Below, piece after piece: positions 1 to 17,801 of a stretch of DNA of 64,000 nucleotides. Origin of the DNA: Pseudorasbora parva (taxonomy: Eukaryota > Chordata > Actinopteri > Cypriniformes > Gobionidae); assembly GCF_024679245.1 (NCBI RefSeq), contig NC_090178.1, positions 43,386,072 through 43,450,071 of the forward strand. Reading direction: 5' to 3'. The position numbers were made by a program, and so were the translations under genes. Numbering within the stretch: position 1 is the first letter of the stretch; each line of letters starts with the position of its first letter. Under the pieces are notes generated by a model, which was not told the DNA's origin, did no database searches, and saw only the letters and a program-made list of their open reading frames with translations.

Positions 1-177
1 ACTTTATTCGGTGTGGCAATTTTTACACTGTTGCATTTTGAAGTACAGTATCAGGACAACCCACATGTTTTACTGTTACTGTTTATTAACTATTTAACAG
101 GTATTATAGTCATCTGTTGCAACTTCATAATAACCATCCAGATAATGTTTATAGACATTTTACAAACCAACTAGTAA

Positions 178-334
178 CTGTCACGGTTGGTAAATCCGCT
201 GTCTCATTCTAGTCTTGTGTGTGTGTGTGTATGTGGTGCAGGTGTATGTTGTGTGGGTGTGTCTCGTTACGTTGTTTGTTCTTAGGGGCGTGGTCACTAG
301 TTAGCCTGATCAGCGGATTTACCAACCGTGACAG
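178..334. mobile_element. 157-bp MITE with 24-bp inverted ends and TAA duplication
   Basis: Ends CTGTCACGGTTGGTAAATCC and its reverse complement face each other, flanked by TAA at 175-177 and 335-337. The interior includes a TG-rich tract. A 3-bp TAA duplication suggests the PIF/Harbinger superfamily; no coding capacity. Confidence 0.75.
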
Positions 335-1462
335 TAACCCTTAACAAAGTGTTAGGAATATTTGGTCTGTCTATCTATGTAATGTTTATAGATGTTTTAA
401 AAATGGTTTCTTAAAGTTTTACAAACATTTTTTAATCATTACCCGTTTATCTGTAGAAAGTTAGCCATGTCCATTTTGCTTGGGGCCCCCAAAATCCTTC
501 TAACCGCCTTGGCTGAGCCTGCATGAGCGGCACTAGAAGGAGATTGTTCGGGTGAGACTTAACGTTGTCGGAAAGGTATAACAAATGGACGATCATAAAC
601 TGTTGATGGCAGTTAAATTAATATTGTCTTTTTTTATTAGACTATTGATATTGACTGGTTTGAGTTCTTTATTGGTATAGGCAAGGGAAATGGCCTCAAA
701 CGCACCAAAATGCAGGAAATCACATCTACGAAATAAAAAAAATTCTTGGGGGAGAAACCCCCAGACCCCCCTGCAAAAAAATAGCCCCACCTATAATATT
801 TTTCCTGAGCAGAACATAAATACCACTAGGGGGCATTGAAATAATAATGATAATGGCAATAACAATAATATGTAATTGGACAGATCATGGGGGGTGGGGG
901 GTTCGGTTGGGGGTGGGGGTGTTCCCTTTTTTAGGTCAGAGCAACTGCCCCTCAAAAATCCTGTGCACGTCCCTGGTCACTATAAATCTACATTTTAAAA
1001 GATATCTTGGCTAACATTACAACTGGACCTCATGGGAGAGGAAAACAATTATAAACAAATGGAATGACTGTGTTTAAACACATTAAATGTATTAGCTGTG
1101 TTATATGAGTGAGTCAGCACTGAAAAAAAAGCATTTGGATTTAATCTTGTTCATCAGTTCCACATAACTCAATTAAGTTAAACAAACATAATTTGTTCAC
1201 ATAATTTCAAAATCATGAAATGAAGGTATTTTAAGTATCCCAGTTAAGTAGTCTATAAATTAGTTAAATATGGTTCCCTACTGAGATTAATTAAATTTCT
1301 TATATTTTTGGCATCACAAGACAAAATTATAAGACTGTACTAACTAGCTTCCAAATGATTAGCTATAGCACAAATTAGCATGTTAAATGCTAAGTATGAA
1401 ATGCTCTGGACAAAGCGATAATAACATGTTCTGTGTCTCAGCCCACAGCCTAAACAAATAAG

Positions 1463-2468
1463 TAGGGATGCACCGAATCCAGGATTCGGGTTCGGATTCG
1501 GCCGAATATTGGGCTTTTTGACTGGGTTCGGTTTGTGCCGAACCTTAGAATTTTTTTCCACCGAACCGAACCCGCTTGCACTACGCGATACTGGTCGATG
1601 ATGCCGCGGTTGATTATGGCAACGTGTTTACTAGGTGGACCGTTCGAATGCAGTAGACTGTGAGAGAGTGAAAATGGAACTTGTGAACAGAAAATGTGTT
1701 GTTTAGCAGTACTTTCAGTCACAAGAAGGCAATTCAAGTCGAGCAAAATGTTCAATTTGCAATGCCGATGTGTCTCGTGGTGGCAAGAACCCTAAACAGT
1801 AGCCGCTGGATGTCCGGTTCGCGAACGAATCGTTCTTTTTAACCGGATCTTTTTAGTGATCCGGTCGAACCAGGTCACCAAATCGGACTGAATCGTTCTA
1901 AATGATTCGCGTCTCAAATCAGCGCTGATCTCACAAGTTACTATAGTTACTCACTTTCTGACATGAGTGACAGTCCCTAGACTAGAAATAAACTAATATC
2001 TTGAAGTATATATGTTGTAACTCCAACAGTTCACTGAACTGAGACATGTTTTGCTGTGAGAACCGCAGTATGTTCATCCGCCGGGATGATAGAAATGACG
2101 TCATTACGTAAGGACGTAAAAGAACTGGTGATCCGGTTTTTTAACCGGTTCATTGAAACGAACTGTCCGAAAGAACCATTTCGCGGAAAAGAACCGAACT
2201 TCCCATCCGAGAGAATAAGAGTTGTGCATGAAGGAATCTACAGACAGCAATACAGCACAGTCATCCTGGCATAATGTTGCCCTTTTTTAAATTAAAATTA
2301 AATAAAAAATACACTGCTGTGGACGTTGTTTATGACAAATGTGTTTACTTTGATAATGGACTGAGGATGGGAGTTAGATTCGGTATTCGGTTTCGGATTC
2401 GGCAGAATATTAACCATTGGATTCGGTATTTGGCCGAATCTCAAAAATCTGGATTCGGTGCATCCCTA
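1463..2468. mobile_element. Non-autonomous hAT-like element
   Basis: It starts TAGGGATGCACCGAATCC and ends GGATTCGGTGCATCCCTA, an inverted end pair of the kind common in fish hAT elements. Repeated TTCGGATTCGG motifs are subterminal. No convincing target duplication or transposase. Confidence 0.65.
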
Positions 2469-3153
2469 CAAATGCTCCACTCTTCTCCACAATAATACCC
2501 AGTGTGATTTAAAATTGTTTAATAATTTCAACATAATTGAACATTAAACATTATCAAATACTTTCAAGTCTCCCCCTTTGCTCATCTTGCTCAAAGACAC
2601 ATAAAATACATTTTTTTAAAATTACTCCCTCTCTTAATACTGCCTTCACTTGCTATGGGAAATGTCATAATTCCCACTTCAGAAGTCTTGATTACGAGCT
2701 TGTTGCGTTCAAGTGCTTTTGTTGTTGGAATGAACAGGAATCATGGAGGACATGTTTATTCTGCTTATTTATTGGGAAAATCTTATTAAACCAAGATTAT
2801 ATGATGTATAAACATCCACAATGCTAGTCCGCTTTCTGACGATTCTGTAATTTCGGTCAAATGCAGGCTATTTTTTTGGGCTGTGTATAAAACATAAAAT
2901 ACTGTTCAAATGATATGTAAATATGACCTACATTAATGAAAAGACAAGACAATCTGGCTGTTTTGGGCATAAAACCAAATAAATCGTACCCGACACCGCA
3001 GTAGTTCTTCTTTTTTTTGTGAGGAATCATGTTTGAATTCCTTTTTATTGCATTGTTTTCTTCATAGTTATGAATCACAACAGAATGGGAGGCGTTGTAT
3101 AAACATCTCATAATGGTATAATGATATTAGCGTTATCTTACACTCTCTTCCAG

Positions 3154-9329
<6,176 letters not shown>

Positions 9330-10246
9330 GGGGACAGGAAGGAGAAAGGCTCATAAAACACACAGACTCTCCTGAAGCAGATCAGAGAGGAGTGAAGAAC
9401 AGAGGAACAGATCATCGCTTTGTACACTACAGAGTACAGACAAACACACGCACACACAGGCAGTAAAAGTCATCACATGAACACAGGCACATCGCTCACA
9501 AGTGCCAAACGGGGAGCAATGCTGCCTTAGGAGCAGATCACCTAAAAATTAATATCATTTACTAATGTTGTTCCAAACCTCTATGACTTTCTTGATGTTA
9601 TTTATAGCAGAACGTCCAAACTGTTCTCGCCTATAGAATGAAAGTCAATGGTGGCCACAGTAGCGTCGAAGCTGTTCTATGAGTTGAAATGAAGCGCTCA
9701 TTTCGGGATGCAGACTTCTTTTATGGTGAATTCTAAAGCTAATTTTATTGTATGGAAGAGAGCAGCTCAGACATTATGCTGAACTTTTATTTTGATGTCC
9801 TAAATATAAAAGCCATATGGGTTGTGGACAACATGATGACAGAACACTTATTTTAGGTGACCTGTCCCTTTAAACAGTGCCTTCCTTTGCTCTTTTAAAT
9901 GCCTTGTTTTTTTTTCTTTTCTTCTTTTTTAAAAACTTAAACTGCAGTCTCTTTTTCCTCACAATTGCAAGTTTGTATCTTGCAAATTCTGACTTTTTAT
10001 AAACTCAGAATTGCAAGAAATAAAGTTGGAATTGCGAGTTTATATCTCACAATGTCTTTTTTCTCTCCCAGAATCATGATATATAAACCTTCAGTTGCAA
10101 GTTCGAATGTTTTCTCTGAATATCAGCGCTGGTTCCGGAAAATTGTTTCCATTCTTTCCCATAGGATTCCCATAGAAAAATGTCTTTGTTAAAGCGCTAT
10201 ATGCGCTTTTGTAACCAAGCCAATCAGCTATGAGGTTAGTAACAAC

Positions 10247-11135
10247 TAGGGCTGTCCTCGACTAAGGATTTAGACAATCGAATCAGAATTGTCGAATCTC
10301 TCTATGGTCGACTGATAGTCGAATCATCTGTGTGTGTGAATGGGTTGGGAGGGGCACGACACTTGTCAGCAGAAGGGTAAAACTATTTTTATTTTCCTTT
10401 ACACACTGCACACAGCAAACACTTTTAATAAAGCGACCAAAACTGCCTGCCAATTAACAGACGAACTGACAATGGCTTTCTTATTTAGGTTTAAATAGCC
10501 TAAAAGGTAATGTGGTGGATAAACATTCATAAACCGTTTTCTCATAACATGTTAAAGCCACGATCGAAATACAGAACATCACACAAATATATAAAAGAAC
10601 ATTTTGATAAATAAACCTAAAAAAAATACCTGCCTAGAGAGGAAAAGAACACTTTGAGTGCGTTTACATGCACGTTATTCAGCCGACTGTGCCTAAAGCG
10701 GGTGAAGGACGCGAAGCTCAGCCCCGCGCCTCAGGATCTCACTCACACCGCCACCTGACGCGCACACGCGAGCTCAATTTTGAATTGACTGACAGATGAG
10801 CTGCACGAAAGCGATCTGTGGTGCGGCAGGATTTTAAACAACTTCCTGAGTGGCCGCGGACAGGCGCTGAATGCTGCCGCCGGTGTGTGTACACTCAATG
10901 AACGTGTTCTAATTTTAAAGGCGTGAGTGTGAAGCTCAGCGCCCTTAAAGGGGTCGCACACCGATGCTCAGCTCAGTGCTGCGACACGTCTTTAAAATAT
11001 TGAGCACTCCCATATTGCCAAAATGGTATGATCCTCGTTTCATAACACCCGCGAAGATTCGACCTGGAGATCGGTGGTCGAATCAGGCTCCGCATATCGA
11101 TGCATCGAATCTTCGACTTTTCGGGGTCACCCCTA
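10247..11135. mobile_element. Non-autonomous hAT-like element, 889 bp
   Basis: Starts TAGGGCTGTCCTCGAC and ends GGGGTCACCCCTA. Flanked by near-matching 8-mers GTAACAAC (10239-10246) and TTAACAAC (11136-11143), the size expected of hAT target duplications. Its 3' half is repeated at ~8453-8974. No intact transposase. Confidence 0.65.
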
Positions 11136-11302
11136 TTAACAACATTACAAACATTGATTTTAAGCAAAAAGTATGTGCAAATTGGACAAAAATGCAAAGT
11201 TTCAAGACTGTGTACTTCACAGCTTTAGTGACAGAAAGAACTACAATCCCATGAAGCATTGCAAACAGCATAATCAAATAAAAAAATGAAAAGAAATATA
11301 CA

Positions 11303-11991
11303 TTAAAGGTGCACTATGCAACTTTCCGTCCACTAGAGGGCGCCTATTCAAGACAAATGCGTAATTTGATGACGCAAAGTTTGAACGCAGCATCTTGGGA
11401 GATATGGTCTTCACATCACAGCCGGTGGAAAATAGGACTCGGGCAGAAATCACATTCATGCATGCGGTTATTAACGTTACTGTAGTCTAAAGCAGAGCAG
11501 GACCGAGTGTTATGGACCTGAGCACGGCTGCTGGAGCGATTGTTAAACAAATACCCGCCTCGCGAATACCGGGACTTTTATTATGACAGGACGGGACACA
11601 GTCGCCGGGCGCCTGCACAGATCCGCTCTTCCGGTTATGATTATGAGGTAAAGCAGCTCTGTTCATCATATTAGATACATTTAAGTGTGTTGAAAATGAT
11701 GTTATGACGTTACTCCGTGCGTTCACTTGTTCACACTGCTAAGAGTAAAGCGCTCCTGCCAAATAAAAGCCGAAACCGAGGGTAGCGCAGATATGACGCA
11801 ATTGACAGGCGACTCCCTCAAACGCTATGCTGAAACGTCCCGGTCATTGGTTAAATAGCAATTTTCTCACGATTTACAAATAGTTGGAAACATTTGGGAT
11901 ATTGTAAGTTCTCAACTGAACAAAATATATAACACTGGCCTAGTGGTTTTTGGATATTTTACTGCAAAAATACTACATAGTGCACCTTTAA
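11303..11991 (+). mobile_element. 689-bp TTAA element, copy 1
   Basis: TTAA borders and inverted termini AAAGGTGCACTATG / CATAGTGCACCTTT. The interior (CGCATGATGACGCAAAG-like, CACAGCCGGTGGAAAATAGG, TGACGCAATTGACAGGCGAC) is shared over its whole length with copies at ~14542-15207 and 18233-18921. No coding capacity; likely a non-autonomous piggyBac- or Kolobok-type transposon. Confidence 0.8.
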
Positions 11992-12835
11992 CAAATCATG
12001 TACCAATTTACATGTACTCATTTACAAATGTTGATTATATATATATATATATATTAAAAATTTAAGTTAATTGCAAAATGTGTATTCATAGATACCGATA
12101 TTTAGGTATTTGTGGAGCGTATGGAGATTCGATTGCATCATTTGCAATGAGCTAAACAGCTTTGTTGGGCTGTTTTGCTTTAATTGGTGGCATTTTCTGT
12201 ACAGCATCATGGGTAATGTAGTTTTTTTTTTTTTTTTTACTAAGTTGAAATAATGCAAACTGACAGCTTCAACTAAATCAAATACCATCGATTAACAACA
12301 TTGTTGCTCACAATAGGCCTGCCTTCATAAGTTTATAAGTTATTGTTCAAAATCTATTTCATGGAGAAAATAAATGGAGTTTTTACTTCCGGAGTCATGC
12401 TGCTGCACTCCATCATTAGATATTAACAAACACTTGTATATTCTGTGTTGGTAACAAGCTTTCATACTTTCCAGAGTATGACTATGCTTCTACATTGTTT
12501 TCAGTCACAACTGAAGTGCATACCATGTGGATACGTTTTAGCTTGAAGGTGCTTTCACAAAATAGCTCCATTGCCTTTTGTCAGTAGCGTGGTGATTTAT
12601 GAACAGCTCATACAGAAGTCACTTTTAAATCAAGCCGATTTCTGTTTGTCAACGAGGCAAAGCCATGTTCAATATGCGTCAAAATCTCTCACCCTCATGC
12701 GAAACCCCCGATCGCATGGATTCCTATTGAAATTACTGGATTTCACCACAACCGTACAACAGTAAATGTGACCAGTACTATACAGCGAGAACAGTTTTTA
12801 CTTCTATAAATACTTCCATCTTTGTTTTATGTCAT

Positions 12836-12942
12836 TTAAAACTGCACTCAGTATGTTTTCCTCATTGCATTGCTATAAACCCAAGACGACTGCCATATCA
12901 GCCAGCGCATTATAAACAAAAAATGACTGAGTGCACCTTTAA
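12836..12942. mobile_element. 107-bp TTAA MITE
   Basis: TTAAAACTGCACTCAGT faces ACTGAGTGCACCTTTAA, with TTAA at each end. Very short and non-coding. Confidence 0.6.
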
Positions 12943-13517
12943 ATATGGCTACTGTGCCAAATTTACACACAGTAAGTGTAAACCAAAGGAAAACCATGCG
13001 TACACTGCCATAATATAGCAAACCACTACCATGAAGCGACTCCCCACTTTATGATATTAACCAATATTTATTATTATTCCAAACACATATTGGATAAAGT
13101 TGTAGCATGTTCGTTGTCGCACAGATTCTGAATATTCACAAGCCGCAAACCAAAGATAGAAAGAATGAGTAAAAGTGTGTGAGGTGGAGCTGTTTTCTCC
13201 CCTTGAAACTTTTTTCTTTCTTAAGATGAACTCTTCTCAGTTCTCTGTGGTGGAGTTTTTGAGAGGTTCTTCTGACTCAAAGCGGCCAGTACTCTCTACA
13301 TTTGTACAGATCAATCATGGACGCCGCTCCGTCAACACCTCTGACTAACCTGCTTTATTCTGAGTGTCTCATTCACATTTCATCAGTCCTTCTCTGATTT
13401 CATCATTCCTCCCATTGTCCTCTGTACATCGTTTCAAATTCAGATTACAGTGTTATCTTTATTTTGTATTTTCCTGTGTTTTTGTAATATGATAATATTA
13501 TTGTGGAGAATGTTAAC

Positions 13518-13523
13518 AATAAA
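13518..13523 (+). promoter_or_regulatory. cers2: Poly(A) signal AATAAA, likely end of cers2
   Basis: A canonical AATAAA follows a T-rich, non-repeat stretch and is followed ~25-35 bases later by a GT-rich stretch (TGATGCGTTTGTCTG), the usual arrangement for cleavage and polyadenylation. It is the best placed signal between the cers2 stop and the arnt promoter. Confidence 0.6.
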
Positions 13524-13696
13524 ATACAAGAATGCGAGTCACACCTGATGCGTTTGTCTGATTGATGTCTCCTTCATACTAAAGTGCATTAAAAATAATT
13601 GATTATGATTTTATGATTTTACCGTCCGACGTCATTTGCCAGTTATACTTTCTGCGCAAGATGAATATGGAAGGCGGTCTGGCGGTACCTAGATAT

Positions 13697-14479
13697 TTAA
13701 AGGGTTACTTCAGCGATTAGTATATCGCTTTGTATCAGTAGAAACCCTGGAGTATATTCAAATGATTGTGCTTTCCCCCCTCATATCCCCCTGAGACAAG
13801 AGATTTATGCATTTTATTTCTGGAAAAATTCCTCCTATGATGCAAATTGACGATATTTGGAGGAATGTTTGCCCAAAGGCTAAAGACTACAGCCAGCAGA
13901 GGGAGCCATTTCCGCATGTTTTGAACCCGTGCATGGGGGATGGAGATCACACTCACAGCTCAGCTGGCAGCTACAGGCACTCATTTAAACGGAGCTATGG
14001 TGAGCAATGTAAGTCTTTTAACTTCTCAAATTAATTTCTATGAAAGTTAAGCTTGCAAAGGCATGAACTGAAACGCACGAGACGTTGTGAATGTATGCCG
14101 CGAGTGTAGTCGCGATTACCTCAGCTCTCATCACGAGAGCTCATTCAGCTCATTTATCTCACTCCTGCAGTCAGTGCTCAGTGCTGTGAGACTCGCGCGG
14201 TGACTCACTCATTATATTGAACACACACGTTCAGTTTTTAATTGTAGTGTCTTCTCTAACTCAGTCACAGTAATCAAGTTGGTGGCTTTGGGCGTGGCCT
14301 CACAGGGCAGCGAAGCATTCTGGGAATTGTAGTCTTTCATCTCCATGAGACAAAAATACATTTTCTGTCTTTTCTCAGTCTAGAAGGCACCTAATTCAAA
14401 AATAATTTCACCTTTCTACTTCATTGATGACCCAGTTTAAATACAGATTCATCTTCCCAGCGCTGAAGTACCCCTTTAA
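13697..14479. mobile_element. 783-bp TTAA-flanked element
   Basis: TTAAAGGGTTACTTCAGCG at the left is mirrored by CGCTGAAGTACCCCTTTAA at the right. Lies just downstream of the cers2 poly(A) signal in the intergenic region. Its interior open frames look non-coding. Confidence 0.7.
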
Positions 14480-14541
14480 CTTTATAACGTGTTATTTTGG
14501 ATATTTTTGGTCCAAAAATTAAAAAGCTTCAGAAGGTCTTT

Positions 14542-15207
14542 ATAAAAGCTGCACTATGTAACTTTTTATCCTTCCCCTAGAGGATGCCTATTCTAAACAA
14601 AGGCGTAGTTTGATGACGCCAGGTTTGAGCGTAGAATCTTGGGACATGTGGTCTTCACCTCACAGCCGGTGGAGAAGAATCGGGATAGGGGGACGGGCAG
14701 AAATCATGTTCATGGATGTCTGTAGTGTGAAGCAGAGCAGGACCGAGTGTTGAGGAGCTGAACACGGCCGCTGGAGCGATTGTTGCACAAACACACGGCT
14801 CGCGAGCAGCGGGACTTTTATTTTGACGGGACACAGTCGCCGGCGCCATTTCCGCTTCTCCGGCAGCTTGGTTTATCATAGTAGATACATTTAAGTGTGT
14901 TTAAAATTATGTTATGACATTACTCTTTGCATTCGCTCAGCGGCTGCTGTGACTTGTTCACACTGCTAAGAGTAAAGCGCTTCTGCAGAATAAAACCGGA
15001 AACCGAGGGTAACGCAGATATGACGCAATTGACAGGCGACTCCCTCAGAAGCCCCGGCTCCTTGGTTAAAAAAGCAATTTTCTCACAATTTACAAATAGG
15101 TCGAAACATTCGGGATATTGTAAAAACTCAACTGAACAAAATATATAACACTGGCCTGGTGGTTTTTGGATATTTTACTGCAAAAATCCTACATAGTGCA
15201 CCTTTAA
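14542..15207 (+). mobile_element. 689-bp-family TTAA element, copy 2 (diverged)
   Basis: Same interior order as the copies at 11303 and 18233 (CACAGCCGGTGGAGAAGAAT, AGCAGAGCAGGACCGAGTGT, ATGACGCAATTGACAGGCGA, TACATAGTGCACCTTTAA). The left TTAA is mutated and several indels are present, so it is older. Confidence 0.75.
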
Positions 15208-16980
15208 CTCCCTGAAGTTCTGTGTAGAGTACATTCATAATGGATGGATGCACTTTTTGACCTTCAAACCTGTGAACCCCGTTCACTGCCATTATAAAGC
15301 TTGGAGACATCAAGATATTTATTAATATAAATAGTGTTCATCAGAAAGAAAAATGTCATATACCTAGGATGGCTTAAGAGAGAGTAAATCATGGTCCATT
15401 TAACATAAATTTAAATTATAATACATTTTCATTGAATTGCAATAACAGGCAATTAAGTGTTCAAAAACATAACATGTTGACAGTTTCCCTATGTAGGCTA
15501 CTCGTATATATTTATAAGTATAACGGTCATAATTCGCGAAATCCGTCTAGTGAAAGCTGTCGAAGTCAATGAACTTCAGCTCCGTGTGTTGGGCAGGCAA
15601 GGACCCTCTGAAACGGAATGCAGATCGTGAATTTCACGCAAAGACATTTTTAAAGAATGGGAGGAATGCCACTCGAGAGTCTTTTCCGCGTGGAGTCATG
15701 TGACCTCCAGAGGCTAGGCTACTGCGATTGGTTACTGGTTACTATATGCATGCATGCTATGGTACATTGTTTTGTAAGTACCGACCGTGAAATCTGAGTG
15801 ATAATATTTGCTTTTTAATGCACGTTCCTGTCTTATTTTGCATGATTCATCGGTGCACCTTAATCTAATAATACAAATAATAATACTTCAATATTGATCT
15901 GTTAATTAAATATAAACACTCTTTCAGCACTCTTTTCTTTCTCTTTTAATTTAACCCCTTCCCTCAAACGAGCGAACTGTCATAGGCTATGTCTGATATT
16001 TATTCAGGCTATATCATACAGTGTTTACAATTTATAACGAAAAAAAATTGCACATATGATGACTCTAATAACAAAATTATAATCGCCACACGCACTGAAC
16101 ATAAAATACTATAGGTCATGTTGAATGTTATGCTGTTGTGCATATTTTATTTGTTATATTTGGGATATTTATAATATGTTTTACTACTACTACTATTTTA
16201 AAACTTAAAAAAAAAGAAAAAAAGAAGAAAAAAGAAGAAATTACTTTGTAATTTCAATCCCATTTCAAATAAATTCCCATTTATTGGATATTTTATTGAA
16301 ATGATTGTTTTACAAAAATATTGGCAGAGCAATAACATGTCAATTCAATGATAGAAATAAAAATGAAAAACATCCAATATATATATATATATAAAATAAC
16401 AGAATGCTATTTAAAACAAGACTTTGAAAACTTTAGTAGCAAAGCCCATTTCTGGCACTTAAGGGGGGAAAAGACATAAAAAGTAGAAATTATCATTTTA
16501 AACTTATAATTGTGACTTTATATGTCATAATTAAGATTTACCAGAGTTTGTGGGAAAATGGACTCCCTAAAGAAACTTTTCAAAGCTTCGAATCAATTGA
16601 ACCAATTGTTTAGCAAAATGATTCACTGTTTTGAAGCTTTCGAAACGCCACACGCTGGCGACACCTGCTGGCCAGAATGAACCAACTAAGGAACTGCAAT
16701 AAACATGCATAAATCACCCTTTAAAAAACACATAGCAAAGATTTTACTTGCAATACAAATTATCAACTGCAGTTAACTAATCATCCAATGAGATAAAATA
16801 TAAAGTGTCAGACTCTGAGTAATATGTGTTATTTAATCAATTTTCAGGGCTTGTTTAGTTTGTTCCATGGATTCATCAGTTAAACAGGCCAATAAGATAC
16901 TATTAACTACTATTTTTCCTTTTAATCATAATAATGTCTAATCAAAACGTGTACAAATGTATAAAACAAATAAATCAGAG
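15208..16980. other. Intergenic cers2-arnt sequence, AT-rich
   Basis: A one-ended MITE remnant covers ~15208-15408 (ends ATGGCTTAAGAGAGAGTAAA). The rest is AT-rich with A-rich, (TA)n (16379-16393) and diverged TTCGAA-type repeat sequence (~16580-16680). No gene or RNA recognised. Confidence 0.5.
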
Positions 16981-17467
16981 AATGAAATTGCGAAACCGTT
17001 ATGGCGCAACGAAGCCTCGTTTACTGAAATCACGTGACTTTGGCAGTTGATTCGAAACAAAAGATTCGAACAGGTTTCGAAGCTTCACGCTCGCTCGTTT
17101 GTTTCAGAGTGGCGTGTCTGGCTCGCGCAGAGTCTCTAGTTTCCTCCTCTGACGCGCTTCTGCTGCTCACTGGAAGATTACATGCGCCATCTTGGATCTG
17201 GGGAGGTTGTAAACTGGAAAAAAGTAAAAGAACAGGGAGGAAAAACAACTATTAAACATCTGCAAACCCGTCCATCCGGGCCGGCGGTAAAAATGACACT
17301 CGGTTTAAAGTCATGACAGCGGTTTAAAAGTACTTTTAAAAGACTCGGACGAAGTAAAACCGCACTGGAAAAGAAACAAACATTGGGCAGGGATATTTTT
17401 TTCTCTGCAGCTGGGAAACTTGTTTTGTATTTGTTCGCTTGCAAGAGAACACATTTACCTGTAGGAT
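16981..17467 (+). promoter_or_regulatory. arnt: arnt promoter and 5' UTR region
   Basis: This is a GC- and CpG-richer stretch directly upstream of the arnt ATG, in otherwise AT-rich DNA. It holds a perfect E-box CACGTG at 17031-17036 and a YY1-like motif GCGCCATCTTGG at 17184-17195, a motif often near vertebrate start sites. No TATA box is evident. The transcription start is not determined. The E-box lies in a sequence shared with a palindromic repeat family elsewhere in the window. Confidence 0.55.
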
Positions 17468-17486
17468 ATGACATCAGCTAATCCAG
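17468..17486 (+). CDS. arnt: arnt exon 1 (start codon, 19 nt coding)
   Basis: ATGACATCAGCTAATCCAG then the donor GTAACG encodes MTSANP plus one base. The first coding base of exon 2 completes an Asp codon to give ANPDM, parallel to ANPEM in human ARNT. Intron 1 is about 13 kb, typical for a short first exon. Confidence 0.85.
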
Positions 17487-17748
17487 GTAACGTATAAAAC
17501 ACGATTTGACACGAGTATGCTGTTAAATGTCTAATTTCTGGCCGTTTTAAGCGGACCATTATAAGCAGTTGGGCTGGTTAGCTCGAGCAGCTGTTAGCTC
17601 GACTGTTTTGCTAAAGCTAATAGCACAAGCCGATTGAGTAAAAATTGGACTAACATTTGTCGTTCGGGTGCATTGCTGTGAGGATAAGGGCTTGTTTTCC
17701 AGTAGCAAAGAGCATCAAGATCAGGGACAGTTTGTCTGACACTTGTGG

Positions 17749-17801
<53 letters not shown>

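Larger units (their letters stand above)
1..3153. other. cers2 intron (part) filled with repeats
   Basis: No coding exon is recognisable. It holds a small MITE (178-334), a G-rich repeat remnant (~590-960), a ~1-kb hAT-like element (1463-2468), and AT-rich sequence with no recognised feature (~2470-3120). Confidence 0.6.
9330..13545 (+). other. cers2: Probable cers2 3' UTR, enlarged by transposon insertions
   Basis: The first ~200 bases after the stop (9330-9535) and the stretch ~13080-13540 look non-repetitive and UTR-like; the latter ends in a canonical poly(A) signal. Between them lie a MITE remnant (~9535-9875), a hAT-like element (10247-11135), a 689-bp TTAA element (11303-11991) and a short TTAA MITE (12836-12942). 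That this is one continuous 3' UTR is inferred; an earlier unrecognised poly(A) site is possible. Confidence 0.5.

Noticed and set aside
1..3153. Upstream cers2 exons (for example the exon ending FDIKRK)
   Set aside because: No matching coding sequence with splice sites was found; the region is repeats and AT-rich intron.
17034..17255. Open frames in the arnt upstream region on both strands
   Set aside because: No protein similarity recognised; they overlap the promoter/5' UTR and a TTCGAA-type repeat.
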